Part shown: piece after piece, positions 21,894 through 32,971 of the stretch | Layout: each line of letters begins with the position of its first letter | Numbering within the stretch: the first letter of the stretch is position 1 | Assembly: GCA_039566865.1 (NCBI GenBank) | Contig: CM076958.1 | Span: 9,462,501-9,526,500, forward strand | Reading direction: 5' to 3' | Source of the DNA: Aurelia coerulea | Lineage: Eukaryota > Cnidaria > Scyphozoa > Semaeostomeae > Ulmaridae | Length of the DNA: 64,000 nucleotides | Position numbers and translations under genes: made by a program | Notes under the pieces: generated by a model | Database searches by the model: none | Seen by the model: only the letters and a program-made list of their open reading frames with translations | Told to the model about the DNA's origin: nothing

Positions 21894-22170
21894 GCTTGAG
21901 TTAACTCTACATTTTATCCATGAAACTAGCTGATTTAATTGAATGCATTTAAATTTCTGCTATCTGTCAAGCAACCGCCAAGTCCCCTTTTTGTGAATTG
22001 TCCTTATGTAATAGTAGCTATGTGTAGTATTTGCACTTTTTTCATGTTCTTGCCACAGGGTAGACATGATATTTTGCTCCTCGTGGTATCGTCTTTGCAG
22101 TACTGTAGAGCATTTTGAAGGTAGTGTAATAAGTATCGTGTATTGTAGATTTTTGATTGATTATAAAGAA
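21894..22170 (+). mobile_element. 5'-truncated family A LINE stub 3
   Basis: It begins LELTLHFIHETS followed by a stop near 21928. It then has the family 3' UTR, with CAACCGCCAAGTCCCC, CAGGGTAGACATGATATTTT and an A-rich end near 22165. It is the shortest of the stubs. Confidence 0.68.
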
Positions 22171-25100
22171 AATGATGATAATTTCTTCTCTAAAAGTCCA
22201 AGATATTGAATTTTGCCCCTTATTTTACTGCTAGGAGTAATTGTATTGCTTTTCTGGCATATTCTTCAAGCTCTTAGAAGCCGTTCCCGTTGTTCTTCGT
22301 TATCGTTTTGTTCTCATTTTGTATCAACTTAGAACCATGAGGTCAGTGTGCACAAATCATCATTGTATGATTTTGAACGGAATAAACTGAATGGTCACGT
22401 GTTTCTTGTCCACATTTCTTACAGAGTAGCCGAACGCTCTGCTTTTAGTATTTCAGCGTGAATTTTGATAATTCATATTTTCCAGCTCATTTTGATCTGA
22501 GACTATGGTCAAATTTATGTTCGATTCTGTCCCAGCGAAGAGGACACTAATGTTCCACTTCGGGCTTGTTAGTTATAGCCCTCGTGTGTTTGCTTCATTT
22601 TCATCATTTAATTTGATCTGCAATCTTTGTTTCACTTCGAGGCTCACGGAAAAAGTTGTGATGTAATAAAGTCTTCCCTAAAAGTCCAAGATATTGAATT
22701 TTGACCCTCGTGTTTGTTGGGTTTTATTTACAATGCATTAAAAGCTGCAAATAGATATATTAAAATTTTAATACAAATTAAGTAAATACTAATGAAAACA
22801 CCCCTAATAGTGATAGGGATAACATTAAAAGATCGAACTGACCTTATTTCCAAATGATCTCCTCAGAGGTGGTTTCTTTAAGATTATCTGACAGAAAGAA
22901 CAGTACATAGAATATAAATAAGATATGAACTTCGAAATGCTTTTTGATGAAATATATCTTAGCAGGGCCGAATCATGAGTGTAAGAGAGCATACGAGGTG
23001 TCAGTAGTACACATATATGTAATCTTCCTCTCTCTGTATATTTTGGAAACAATTTCTTTAATCTTGTGTTTACGTGTTGATATTATTTGTGGATTTAAGT
23101 CAAATGCTAGACTACTCCATACCTTTCCTAAGGTAAGATTGACATTTTTGGCCTGTGTTACTTTTACGAAATGGGACGTTTGATTTAAACTTATACCTTC
23201 GTGTTATTCGACTGTGGTTGATTGGATGGAATATTTCATGAGCATAAGCTGGAGCAGCTCCTTTAAAAAATTTCATTATGCGTACACAAATATGTTGATT
23301 TTTTATGTTGTGTTTTATGTATCTTTATGTTATGTTATATTTTTTATGTTATGTTGTGGGAGCCAGTGAGGAAATTCCTTATAACCTTGTCGAGCGATTT
23401 AGGGCCCCTTTTCGTGCTTCTCAAAGTAAAGAAATTTTCATAAATTTGTTTTTACCTATATTCTCAATGCCTTAAAATAGCACAAATCACAAAACATACT
23501 TTAGCTTTTCGGCTATCAACCAAACTTTGAATTTGATTCATTCTAATTTAACAAGTATTTATAATCTAACTAATTTTCAAACATGTAAACTCGTACTCGG
23601 CCTTTCTTGACATTTTTAATCCAATCTGCAGGCAGTTAAGAGCTGTTGATGACATCATCAATGCGTGCATTGATAATGTGATAAGTAATGAGCAGGGGCA
23701 GGATTGGAATGCCCATCATGAAGTGGGATGCTTCCTTATACACCCTTCTTATTCCCTTCAAATGAATACACAAACCGGCATTCCTGCTCCGCTTGCTAAA
23801 CGTAAAGCTTTAAGTTGGATTTCCACTTGGTACAAAATGTCATACTTGTTACGTTTTATTGTTCAATAACAAAAGGCTTTGCTCTTTGAATGATGCTATC
23901 GGGCTCTGAGGGCTCCGAGTTAGGCAATCAATTCAGTTGAAAATGTAGTGTGTTGACTGCGTGAGATTTTACACCATCTTCTTCAGTAATTCAAGTAACT
24001 CAAGCCTAAGAGTTATGCATGGCTGAGGTGCTGTTCCAGCAGAGTGATTCAGGAACCAGAATAGGCAGAATTGAATATTGCGGTCTTATGAAGGAGCAGA
24101 TGTCTAAGTAATTTAAGTGAACGAATATTCTACTACATTATACTACCTTTCCTTGATTAAAATCATGTTTTTGTGTGTGAGAAATAGTCAATTTTTGTAT
24201 GCAGGATAGAACGAGCCTTGTTCCGGGCAACTATAGTTCAGTTTGTCACATGTGTTTTACTGAAATGTAATAATGGAAGGCCAATGCTTTGTAATTGTCT
24301 TATGCCGAACCATGATAGATGTCTTGACTTAAAAATCATTATGCTCAGCTTTATGTCAGTTTCAATGATCAAATAAGATTCTTTTTGACACATGAACAAA
24401 TACATGCATCTATTCATAAACAAATAATCCTACGTGATAAGTTTGCTCAATAAAGTGCGGACCAAATATCTGCTAGAACAGTGGCTACCGACATGAAACC
24501 AATACGGAAGAACCCCAAATGTTTTTGTATGCATCCCAGGCTATTTAAATGCTACCGTTAAATACTTTATAAAATTGTTCATTTTAGAATTTTTACATCG
24601 CCCTAAGGTTCCCTTTTCATTTAACTGCCTTCGTTGCAAAAAGTGTCGTAGAAACCTTTTGCTGCCTTTTGCTCAAAATAATAAAAAACATGACCATCTC
24701 GCTTGTAACCACACGCACTCTATATATAAATGTATATATTTTGTATATTAAAAAGTGTTAATCGATCTGTCATTCAAATCTATGTCTATGTACCCTTAAC
24801 GTAATTTTAGAATCAGTTTAGTTTAGTAAGTCACACTCTAATGACGACACAAACCAGAAAGGCTTCAGTGTGCTTCTTGTCTTTTTTGCATCTGAAGTTC
24901 TTGTATATAGTTTATGTTTTATAGTTGTGAATATCTATATTATGTGAATGAAATGATTTATGTGTCGGTCCTGAGATGATCAGTGGGTAGACAGCTCCTC
25001 CCAGCAGTTCTCTGCTTTTATTTATGGTATCCGTTCTTTGAAGATAAGGGATGGATAACGGTTCCAGCTTGAGAACCTTTTTCCCATTGTGTACCACAAA

Positions 25101-25303
25101 ATTCTTTCGACTTGTGCTCTTGAAAGTCGCTGTTCTTGGAAGATTCATGTGACAAGTTTCAATATGTTGAACATGTAGGCATATGATGTAGGATTTTATC
25201 TACCTCTACCTGACATCTAGTGAGTATTGGTCCGCATTTTACGATATCGTGGACGGATCTTCGCAAACCTGTCATCACTGTTTTCATTTATTTTCTTTTT
25301 CAG
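22171..25303. other. Intron sequence with a spaced direct repeat and one unexplained ORF
   Basis: No gene could be assigned. CTAAAAGTCCAAGATATTGA and the following TTTTG occur at about 22191 and again at about 22674. A TTTATGTTA-type simple repeat lies at 23298-23360. An open stretch at 23633-23869 is described separately. (AT)-rich simple sequence lies near 24720-24750. The 3' end supplies the acceptor of the EF-hand exon. Confidence 0.5.
23633..23869 (+). other. Unassigned open stretch with an acceptor-like start
   Basis: A frame opening just after atctgcag reads LRAVDDIINACIDNVISNEQ and continues about 77 codons to a stop at 23867-23869. The composition is protein-like (Trp, Cys and His spread through it) but I recognise no family. 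It could be a terminal exon or a transposon remnant. It does not fit the RASGRP-like gene. Confidence 0.2.
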
Positions 25304-25419
25304 GCAGTTTTCAAGATATACGATAAAGACAGGGATGATAGCATTAATCAAGCAGAGTTTCAAAGTATAGCAACGAATTTCCCGTTTATTGACGACTTTG
25401 CAATGTTGGACACGAACTG
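25304..25419 (+). CDS. RASGRP-like exon 5 of window: EF-hand 1 and start of EF-hand 2
   Basis: Acceptor ttttcag precedes 25304 and donor gtacgt follows 25419 (phase 2). It encodes AVFKIYDKDRDDSINQAEF, a canonical EF-hand loop (D-x-D-x-D-D-S-I-x-x-x-E). Next comes SIATNFPFIDDF, very like the RASGRP motif after its first EF-hand, then the opening LDTN of the second loop. The gtaagt three bases further on is an alternative donor. Only the phase-2 donor joins the next exon in frame and completes the second calcium loop. Calcium binding by these loops regulates membrane recruitment in the family; that is established knowledge, not seen here. Confidence 0.88.
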
Positions 25420-25746
25420 GTACGTAAGTTTTTAGATAGTGAGCAGTTATATCTGATGTATTTTGAAGCTGGTTATTTTAATCTTGGCGTTGTCAGACAA
25501 CTGCAGTGCTTGACACCTTGTTCGGTGTGCTTGGCCTAATTTTGCTGCTATAGCCAAGTAGCAGGAGGCCAAATCCAAGCATTTCTGTTGTACGTATTTA
25601 TCAATCCGTTGAAAGTGTTTTGTCCACCGCACAGTCTTTTAGCTTAAACTGCTCGATTACAGCATTGTGACTATGATTACAGCTCAGAAACTTCTTCTTG
25701 AAATAGAAAAGGGTGTCGACTGTTTGGATCCTGCATAGATTTGAAC
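25420..25746. other. Intron sequence, no feature seen
   Basis: Start of the intron after the first EF-hand exon; no ORF or repeat supported. Confidence 0.45.
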
Positions 25747-26073
25747 CCGGGGGGGGGGACTTTCAATTGTACGGGGGTTTGCACTTCAAGAAAAAAATTT
25801 TCACTCGGCTTTAGAAGTTTCCCCTCGAAATGATAGCCGGCTTTAGAAAAATCAGCGAAAAGCATATCCCAAAACGTAAAAATCGGCAAAAAGCATACCC
25901 CAAAACATAAAAATTCGTCGAAAAACAATGAAATAGCACTTTTGACAACCGGCTTTAGAAAAATTGCCTTCTTTTGATACCCGGTGTTAGAAAAAAGAGG
26001 CGAAAACGATACCCGGAAAGGAGTGTACATCCCGTCACCAAAATATACTAAGTACCCCCCCCCCCCGGGGATT
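25747..26073. mobile_element. Poly-G/poly-C bounded repeat element, copy 1
   Basis: It starts in a G run followed by ACTTTCAATTGTACGGGG and ends AAGTACCCCCCCC. The body has several GGCTTTAGAAAAAT and AAACGATACCCGGAAAG blocks. A copy of similar length at 29436-29722 aligns throughout. The ends form a short inverted pair (GGGTACTT with AAGTACCC in copy 2). Nothing is coded. The class is unknown. Confidence 0.7.
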
Positions 26074-27172
26074 TGAGGCACGTTAGGAGCTCGTTGGAGT
26101 AACAACTCCAGTTAATTTCGAATAATTGACTTTACGCAACCGAATCTAAAACGTCCATTCCAAGTTTTGAGCTATAACGTAATAAGATCATGGTGGTAGT
26201 CTTATTTCTCCTCCTGAACTGACATTCGGTTCGGTCCGGTTTCGATTCTCGAAAAAGCCGATGCAAAAGTGCTTCGAGTCACCTGAAATTCCGATCAGCC
26301 AAATGTCTCGTTTGGACACCCTCGGGGATTTGCTCAAAAATATCCGCGGCCCCCGGGCATTTGAGCAAGGAATTTTCATTGACCCTCGGTCTTTCGATTG
26401 CTTTATCTTGCCACCCTTTTTGGTGCAGGTTTTCTCATTTTTTTACTTTTTCTAGATTTTTCCGTTTTATCATTTTAATTTCCCGTGAGATGGCGGCACA
26501 TCTGGCTCCTGTATCAAGTCCATCCTTCTTTCTCTCGGCTTTTGCTTCTCTTTGTGTTTCCGGTCCACCCCCTTTTTTATAGTTCAGTTAAGAACAAATG
26601 TGTATCAGGAAGGTCTCTTTGTTAGGTTGTTTCTTTTGTTACCCTATAGTAATCTAGGTTTTTAGGTAGGTCCCCAAGTTATTGTAAGAACAGTTACTAA
26701 AGAAGATGAAAATCGAAACGTTTACAGAGTCGTAATGTATTTCTGAATTATCTTTATTGGTTATGGTGCCATTACAAACGAGGATCAGTGACAACAAACA
26801 AACTCATTGATTGCATTTTCAAACTTTCATCTGCAAAACATGAAAATAATGAACAAACCAGCATTCTTTATCAGCTGGAGTTATGTAGACACACTATTGG
26901 TTAATTTATCACAACAGTGATTCCCAGGAGGATCATATTCAAAAGGTACCTTCAATCGCATTCAATCACTCGAAGTTACTCAAAGGGTCTTTGATCATTC
27001 CGTTGGGCTCTTTTGCATTAACTGAATATTTCATCCCGAAAATCCGATTATTTTTTATCATTTGTAATAAGATTTGTTGAACTGAAATTATATTATGAAA
27101 AGCAGAAACTGGCTGGCTTTGCTGTCAAATGAGACAACTCTTTAAATTTTGCAAAATGTCTTCTTTACGCAG
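26074..27172. other. Intron sequence, no feature seen
   Basis: Short overlapping ORFs without motifs; moderately GC-rich at 26190-26400. It ends at the acceptor for the second EF-hand/C1 exon. Confidence 0.45.
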
Positions 27173-27311
27173 TGACGATAGCATAAGCAGGGAAGAAATG
27201 AGAAATTACTTCATGAATGTGAATTCACATGTGATGACACGTGACTTTGTCCATGCTTTCCAAGAAGCAACTATCATCACTCCGGTCTTGTGTGTTTATT
27301 GCACTGGATAT
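27173..27311 (+). CDS. RASGRP-like exon 6 of window: EF-hand 2 and first half of C1 domain
   Basis: Acceptor tttacgcag precedes 27173 and donor gtaagt follows 27311. Its first base completes a Cys codon with the previous exon, giving the loop LDTNCDDSISREEM. The exon then encodes FVHAFQEATIITPVLCVYC. That is exactly the C1 signature H-x12-C-x2-C, the first zinc ligands of a diacylglycerol/phorbol-ester domain. The spacing between EF-hand 2 and C1 matches RASGRP. It ends in phase 0 after CTGY and joins LWG in the next exon. The open frame upstream of 27173 is intron. Confidence 0.88.
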
Positions 27312-27881
27312 GTAAGTAGGCTTCTCTTTTTCAAGGCTGATTTTGTATATTTCTTATTCTTCCGTCACTTTTATTTAGAAGAACAGTTTCACATTTAATA
27401 CTGGCACGAAATGAACTTTAGAAATGTGAAATTGTTTTTGAGGAACTTTGAGCAAAGTACCGGGTAGCCAGAAAGAGTTCCCATTTTGGAACATTCATAG
27501 CGCTAAGAGTACTTGATGGATTGGAATGAATCGAATTCTGCTTGATAGCCGAGGGACTGAAGTACAGTGAATCTCCGCACATAAGGACTTAAATTGTTAG
27601 CGTTATTATTATTAGTATCAATTTCTGTAAAAGTTGGCCAATGAATACAGTAGCTATACTAAAGCTAATTTATGCCAACTAAGACATTACAATATGCATG
27701 CATACGTAGCTAAAAATAGCAAAATAGTAGATACAGTAAATACATAAAAAATTGAAATATTTTCAGCATAAAAACCATAAATGTAAAGCCTAAGTTTGGA
27801 ATAAATTTGACATAATCGGCGGTGGCGGGCGGGTTTTTCCAGACCAAGATTTGATTTTGTTTTCAAACTCAGCAAGAGATA
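27312..27881. other. Intron sequence, no feature seen
   Basis: Start of the second large intron. ACCGGGTAGCCAGAAAGAG near 27460 resembles a decayed mariner-type end but has no partner. Confidence 0.4.
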
Positions 27882-28135
27882 TACCGGGTGTCCCAAAAAA
27901 AGTTCCGGCGTTTGATTGAACGCAGACAAAAAAGTTCGTTATCTGGCAATTTCTATTCATTCTAGGTACATGCTGGACATTTCAACTTACAGTTTGGCAT
28001 ATCGTAGGAAGAAATCAGTGTTCTGAAGATAAAGTTATTAGTTCTAACATCGCATCTTCATGTTGAAGGCAAAACCAGAGATATTAGTACGCCTTTCTGC
28101 ATCATCGCGGGTGGAGGGGGAATCTCCGGATGAGT

Positions 28136-29991
28136 CAGGGGCGGATCCAGGGGGTGGCGAGGGTTGCTCAAGCCACGGTCAGATTTTCAAGGATTTAATT
28201 ATTCTCCAACATTCTATCAAATAACTAAAAAAAAATTCTAAAACAAAATCGCCGTTAGAATTGTCTCGGCGGCACTCAAAAGAAAGCACTTTTCACATCC
28301 AAATCAATGAATAAGGGTCACAAAGTCTAAAATCGTAACTAATCATACGGCAGCTGCAAGATCCTTACAGCCAATCACTGAATGACTTTTAAAGATTTGA
28401 ATATTGGCGGGAGCCACACTTGGCAGATCTGAGCCACGGTCTTCAGGATTCAACCAATCATCGTGCAGCAAAATCAAGTGAAAAATGGCGGGAGCCACGG
28501 ACAGCCACTCTTCATTTTGAAAAGTAGAGCAGGCCAATAGAAATTAAGATGAGCCAACCATCTACCAATCAAGTGAAACTGTCTCCCAGTCTTCACTTGT
28601 TCTGCGCGATCTGATAGAATTATGATCTCTCGTGTCCTGCATAATGGCGGCTCACAGTGAAGGTGTCTTGCCAAAAGTTGCTGAGTATCTTAGAAGAAAG
28701 GCAAACGGAAGTCACAAGGAGAGCTCGAATGTTTACATCGACAATGCCTGCAGACCATGGATGATGCTAACAGCTGCCTGAAAATGTACCAGTTTAGTAA
28801 AATGCCATTTCTGATGGCTCAAAGCTGGACGGTGTCGTACGCTATCTATGGCCTAGTTCAGTCCCGGGTGCAGTAGGTTGGTATCACTGATCTAAGTCGG
28901 TGTATTATCAAATATCATCAAGGGCAAAAATTGCGGTTAGAACTGTATTTCATTTGACATGTTTGATCTTTGATCAGAGCTTGGGACTTCCTGTGAGCTT
29001 TATGGTTTTAAAAAGATAAATATTTCGGAACAATCCAGGCACGAGCTTGTCAAAATCAGTCAGCAGGTATCTCTGTATTGTTTTCTACATTCGAGAATTC
29101 TATACGTCCTTATAGAATTTAATTTCTATGCCCAAAACAAACATCTTTAGTAACAAGAAAAAGTTTCAAGACATCAATTATTGAATTATCTCTCGATTAG
29201 AAGATTTTCTTTAATTTTGAGAAAGATAATAAGATCAAATCTTCCATCGAGGAAGGAAAATCACCTTCAATATTTGAGGAAGGGAAGCTACTGTGCACGA
29301 AACTACAATTAATTTTGAGAAATATAAAACATTGCTATTTGATCTTGGATAAAATAGTTTACCCAGACGCCCATACGAGAACGACTGGGATTCTGTAATA
29401 GTCTCAATGATTCATACCATGGGAGGAGGGTACTTGACTTTCAATTGTACGGAGTGTGCACTCCTCCAGGAACATTTTTTCCCCCTGCTTCAGAATTTTC
29501 CCTCTAAATGATAGCCGGCATTAGAAAAATTGGCGAAAAGAATACTCCAAAACGTAAAAATTTGTCAAAAATAATGAAATCACACTTTTGACAAACGGCT
29601 TTAGAAAAATTGCCCTCTTTTGATAACCGGCGTTTGTAAAAAGAGGCGAAAACGATACCCGGAAAGAAGTGCACATCCCCTCAGCAAAGTGTACTGAGTA
29701 CCCCACCCCCCACCCCCCGGGTGATTCATACATCGTTCCTTTTCCCTCTTGATTTTTTCTCTCTGTTTTATGGCACTCACTTACTACAGTTACACTCTCA
29801 CTTTTTGACAACAGACTGTCAGATAGGGCGTTTCCGACGATGTAAAGGGCGTGGCCCCCAAAAATTTTTCCGGGGGCTCCGCCCCCGGACCCCCGTGTAG
29901 CTCGCGCTTCGCGCTCGCTATCCTACCTTCTTTCGGTCGCGCTCCGCGCTCCCAGGAGCCACGGTCAGATTTTAGGCTAGATCCGCCCCTG
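28136..29991. mobile_element. Element with CAGGGGCGGATC termini, nested insertion
   Basis: The left end CAGGGGCGGATCCAG and right end CTAGATCCGCCCCTG are near-perfect inverses. TGAGT lies immediately outside both ends (28131-28135 and 29992-29996), a 5-bp direct repeat. The right end has GC-rich hairpins (GGGGGCTCCGCCCCC at 29871-29885, then CGCGCTTCGCGCTCG). Similar termini are known to me from hAT-type elements, which make 8-bp duplications; a 5-bp one does not fit, so the class is open. A further element (29436-29722) is inside it. No transposase ORF is seen. Confidence 0.7.
29436..29722. mobile_element. Poly-G/poly-C bounded repeat element, copy 2
   Basis: It aligns with 25747-26073 in the same orientation, including ACTTTCAATTGTACGG, GATAGCCGGCATTAGAAAA, AAACGATACCCGGAAAG and the terminal CCCC-rich run. 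It is nested inside the CAGGGGCGGATC element. Confidence 0.7.
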
Positions 29992-30984
29992 TGAGTAACA
30001 CAAAAACTGGGTTGACATTTTGTTTCATTGCCTTGACGACGTGCAAGAGTTTCGCTCATTGAGCATATTTGAAGTAAAGGTCTGAAAATCGAAATACTAC
30101 ATTCATACCTTGCCGCTCAATTCGGACTGGACGACCACACAAAAATGCATTATTGCATAATATGGTAGGTTGAAAGAGCAATTGAAACTATTCTTTAGTT
30201 AAGAAAAGACAGTCTATTCTACTCCGTGTTGTGAAACCGTGAAACAGTAAAAATTCCATTTTGAAATTCCCAATTGGCACAAGGCAACAATAGCAGCAGC
30301 AAACAGTTTTCCAGAGACCAATTTGTTTCTATTCTTCACACCTTAGGCTAATTCACACAATCAAAAATGATTTAAATCTAAATTCCGTTCAATTACAAAG
30401 CAACGGTTTCTCTTGTGAATAAAATTTCTGCCCGCTCGGGACGTCAAGGTAATGAACGAATTGTCAACTCAATTTTTGTGTTGCTCGTCGAGGGTGTCCC
30501 CACCATCACGAAGCAGGAAGGCGTAATAATCTCTCTGGTTTTGCCTTGAACATGAAAGTGAAATGTTAGAGCTCATAACTCCATTTTCAGATTACTAATT
30601 TCTTCCTACGATATCCCAAACTGTAAGTTGAAATATCTAGCACGTAGCTAGAATGAAGAGAAATTGCCAGATTAAAAAGATTTTCTCTGTGCTCAATCAA
30701 ACGTCGGAACTTCTTTTTGGGACACCCGGTAGAATCTTTGATAAATTGTGGAACAGTAGCCCAGACTTGCGGGCCTCTGAAACGAATCATTTCTGAGCCA
30801 TATGTAACAGTTCTAATTCTAGCAAGAGTAAAATCGTCAGTGTTCCTCAGATTATATGGACTTTTATTTTCCCAAAAAATCTCTCATAAAAACTGAATTT
30901 AAGCCACTTTTAATCTTGTACATTTCGGTCACGAGAAGCTTTAAGTTTTTCTGATTTTCTTTGATTGCTTTTATCTTTTTTACC

Positions 30985-31335
30985 CATGATAAGAATAACA
31001 ATACTTGTAAGAATACTCAATAAGAATACTTGATTTACAGGGAGCCATGCTAAAAACTTACAATAAACAATAATTTACAATGATTGCGAACTTTGGTATA
31101 AAACCTAAACTAATTACAACTTGTCATAAATAAATTAAAAGAAAAACGAAAATAATTGTTGAATGTTCATTTTTTGCACCTTCTTTTTGAAAGATCTTAG
31201 GGTTGAAGAATGTCTGACTTCAGTGCCAAGACTGTTCCAAATGTTGACGCCTCTGTACGCGAAGCATTCTGGTGCGCAGTTATTGATCTATCCTTTTACA
31301 TTAAAACCTGAAAACTAGATTCATAGTCCTAATAA
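30985..31335 (-). mobile_element. LINE 3' fragment, minus strand
   Basis: On the minus strand the sequence reads YRGVNIWNSLGTEVRHSST and LRSFKKKVQK, the usual C-terminal block of CR1/L2-group ORF2 (xWNxLxxEV...SxxxFKxKxK). A 3' UTR with GCATGGCTCCCTGTAAATC near 31043 follows. It is severely 5'-truncated, and the subfamily was not matched elsewhere in the window. Confidence 0.6.
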
Positions 31336-31488
31336 GTAACTTAGGGCGAGTACGACGTCAAAAAACATCATGTTCATTGACTCATATTTCATATCAATAA
31401 GTTAGAAAATTGACAAGTCCATGTTATAATTAGAGTGACATAAATCAAGTGACATAAATCAAGTGGCTAAGCCATATTAAATTAGAAC

Positions 31489-31517
31489 GTTTCGAACCTT
31501 CCTAGGTCCATCCTCAG
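31489..31517 (-). ncRNA. Decayed hammerhead-like core
   Basis: On the minus strand: CTGAGGA, one T, a 6-bp stem II (GGACCT with AGGTTC, loop AGGA), then GAAAC. This is the same arrangement, including the extra T, as at 18301-18329. I could not build a convincing stem III or stem I, so this copy is probably inactive. Confidence 0.4.
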
Positions 31518-31700
31518 CAAGTTGACTGGGTGGAGTAACGATTAAATACTGAAAGAGATACACGCTAGTGAGAATTGGGAATAGTCCAAAAAAGGGCAAA
31601 ATAGCCATATAAAGATAAAGCTGTGTGCAAAAGGGGAGAAAAACGACTGGAGAAACCGGTATAAACCAGTAATACTGGTAGAAAAACGGAGACAAACAAC

Positions 31701-31804
31701 TCAGAACAGTACCAGGGGGATTGAGGATTGCTGAGAATTAAGGGAAGGGTGGTCCCGAAGGATTAAGAGACTTTCGTGAATAAGAAGGTCAAAAGAATTC
31801 TCAG
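31701..31804 (-). pseudogene. Penelope-like protein, C-terminal block beyond the LINE insertion
   Basis: The minus strand reads ENSFDLLIHESLLILRDHPS, then LNSQQSSIPLVLF and a stop at 31703-31701. It continues the main block in the same sense across the inserted LINE. The equivalent stretch in the other copy lies near 18090-18178 (LLIHESLLILRD). It matches the known tail of GIY-YIG Penelope-like proteins. Confidence 0.82.
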
Positions 31805-32868
31805 CCTTTGACAGCCTCCCCATAAATCTACTAATTGCCAAATTGGATGCTTATGGAGTTGGTATAAATTCAGTCAAATTATTAAAAAGCTATCTCACAA
31901 ACAGAAAACAAATGGTGAAGGTAAATGGGTACTTTAGTTCATGGGGGCCACTTAGTCAAGGAGTACCTCAAGGTTCAATACTTGGACCATTGCTCTTCAA
32001 CCTCTTTATTAATGATATCTTTCTGTTCATCCAGGAGGGTTCCCTATGTAATTTCGCAGATGATAACACAATTTCGATTTCTGCTGAGAATGCTGATGAT
32101 CTCTATAGACTAGTGCAACTTAACACCAATAAATGCATTAACTGGTTCAAGTCAAATCATATGTCAATGATTGTTGGCAAAAATGATAACCAAATTAAAG
32201 AATTTCAAATAAACAATAATTTCAAAATAAACGTGAGTAATGAAGTAACTCTACTTGGAATTCAAATTGACCAACAACTAAAATTTGACTCACATATCGA
32301 TAATATCTGTAAAAAAGCTGCCATGCAGCTAAACGCAATCAAAAGACTAGCTAGATTCATGGGTAACAAAGAGAGACAAGTAATCGTGAATTCTTTCATT
32401 CTTTGTCACTTCAATTACTGTCCCCTTATCTGGTTATTTTGCAGTAATTCAAGCCAAAAGAAAATCAAGAAAGTCAACGAGAGGGCCCTACGATTAGCAC
32501 TCTCAGATTATGCTTCATCATATAGTAATCTCCTAACCAAGGCCGAATCTACTACAATTCATATTCATTCTATTAGGCTATTGGCACTTGAAATTTACAA
32601 AACTTTGCACAACTTAAATCCAGCATTTATGAAAGATTATTTTCTCCCAAAATCAACCAGCTATAATCTTCGAAAAAATGACATTCTAGTTGTTCCTAAA
32701 GTCAAAAGTACAAACTATGGCATAAAATCGATTAGCTTTCTGGGTCCAAAGGTTTGGAATTCTCTTCCAAATGAAATAAAGTCATCCAAAAATGCATATC
32801 AATTCAAAATTCTCATAAAAGATTGGTTTTTCAACAATCAATGCGCCTGCAACGCTTGCAGTCAATAA
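31805..32868 (+). pseudogene. L2-like LINE RT, C-terminal two thirds
   Basis: The frame is open from the insertion border to the stop at 32866-32868. It starts inside RT motif A (AFDSLPINLLIAKLDAYGV) and contains SQGVPQGSILGPLLFNLFIN (motif B) and NFADDNTIS (motif C, FADD). Then come VTLLGIQIDQQLKFDSHI and SFILCHFNYCPLIWLFC, and the terminal SLPNEIKSSKNAYQFKILIK. The lack of internal stops suggests a recent insertion. It is 5'-truncated and so non-functional. Confidence 0.88.
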
Positions 32869-32968
32869 GTTCCATAATGCAATCTCTAAAATTGCTTCAT
32901 GTTAGTGTATATTAGTGCTCACACTATCGTAAAACTAACATTAAATAAGGTATTATTATTATTATTAA
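31805..32968 (+). mobile_element. L2-like LINE fragment inserted in the Penelope-like element
   Basis: Plus-strand, 5'-truncated within RT and ending in (ATT)n at 32951-32967. CAG occurs just before it (31802-31804) and just after it (32969-32971), and removing 31805-32971 restores the interrupted reading frame. This fixes the borders. It is related to the LINE at 19318-21893. Confidence 0.85.
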
Positions 32969-32971
32969 CAG

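Larger units (their letters stand above)
27884..30729. mobile_element. Tc1/mariner-like long-TIR element carrying a nested insertion
   Basis: Left end CCGGGTGTCCCAAAAAAAG and right end CTTTTTGGGACACCCGG, with TA at 27882-27883 and 30730-30731. The inverted repeats extend about 230 bp: GGCAAAACCAGAGATATTAG near 28070 pairs with CTCTCTGGTTTTGCC near 30532. A GC-rich element (28136-29991) sits inside the left half. Nothing is coded. Confidence 0.82.

Noticed and set aside
23633..23869. Open stretch as a RASGRP exon
   Set aside because: The sequence does not resemble any RASGRP region, and the exons on both sides already join in frame.
25725..25750. tRNA-like B box (complement GGGTTCAAATC)
   Set aside because: No pairing T-arm, anticodon arm or A box could be built around it.
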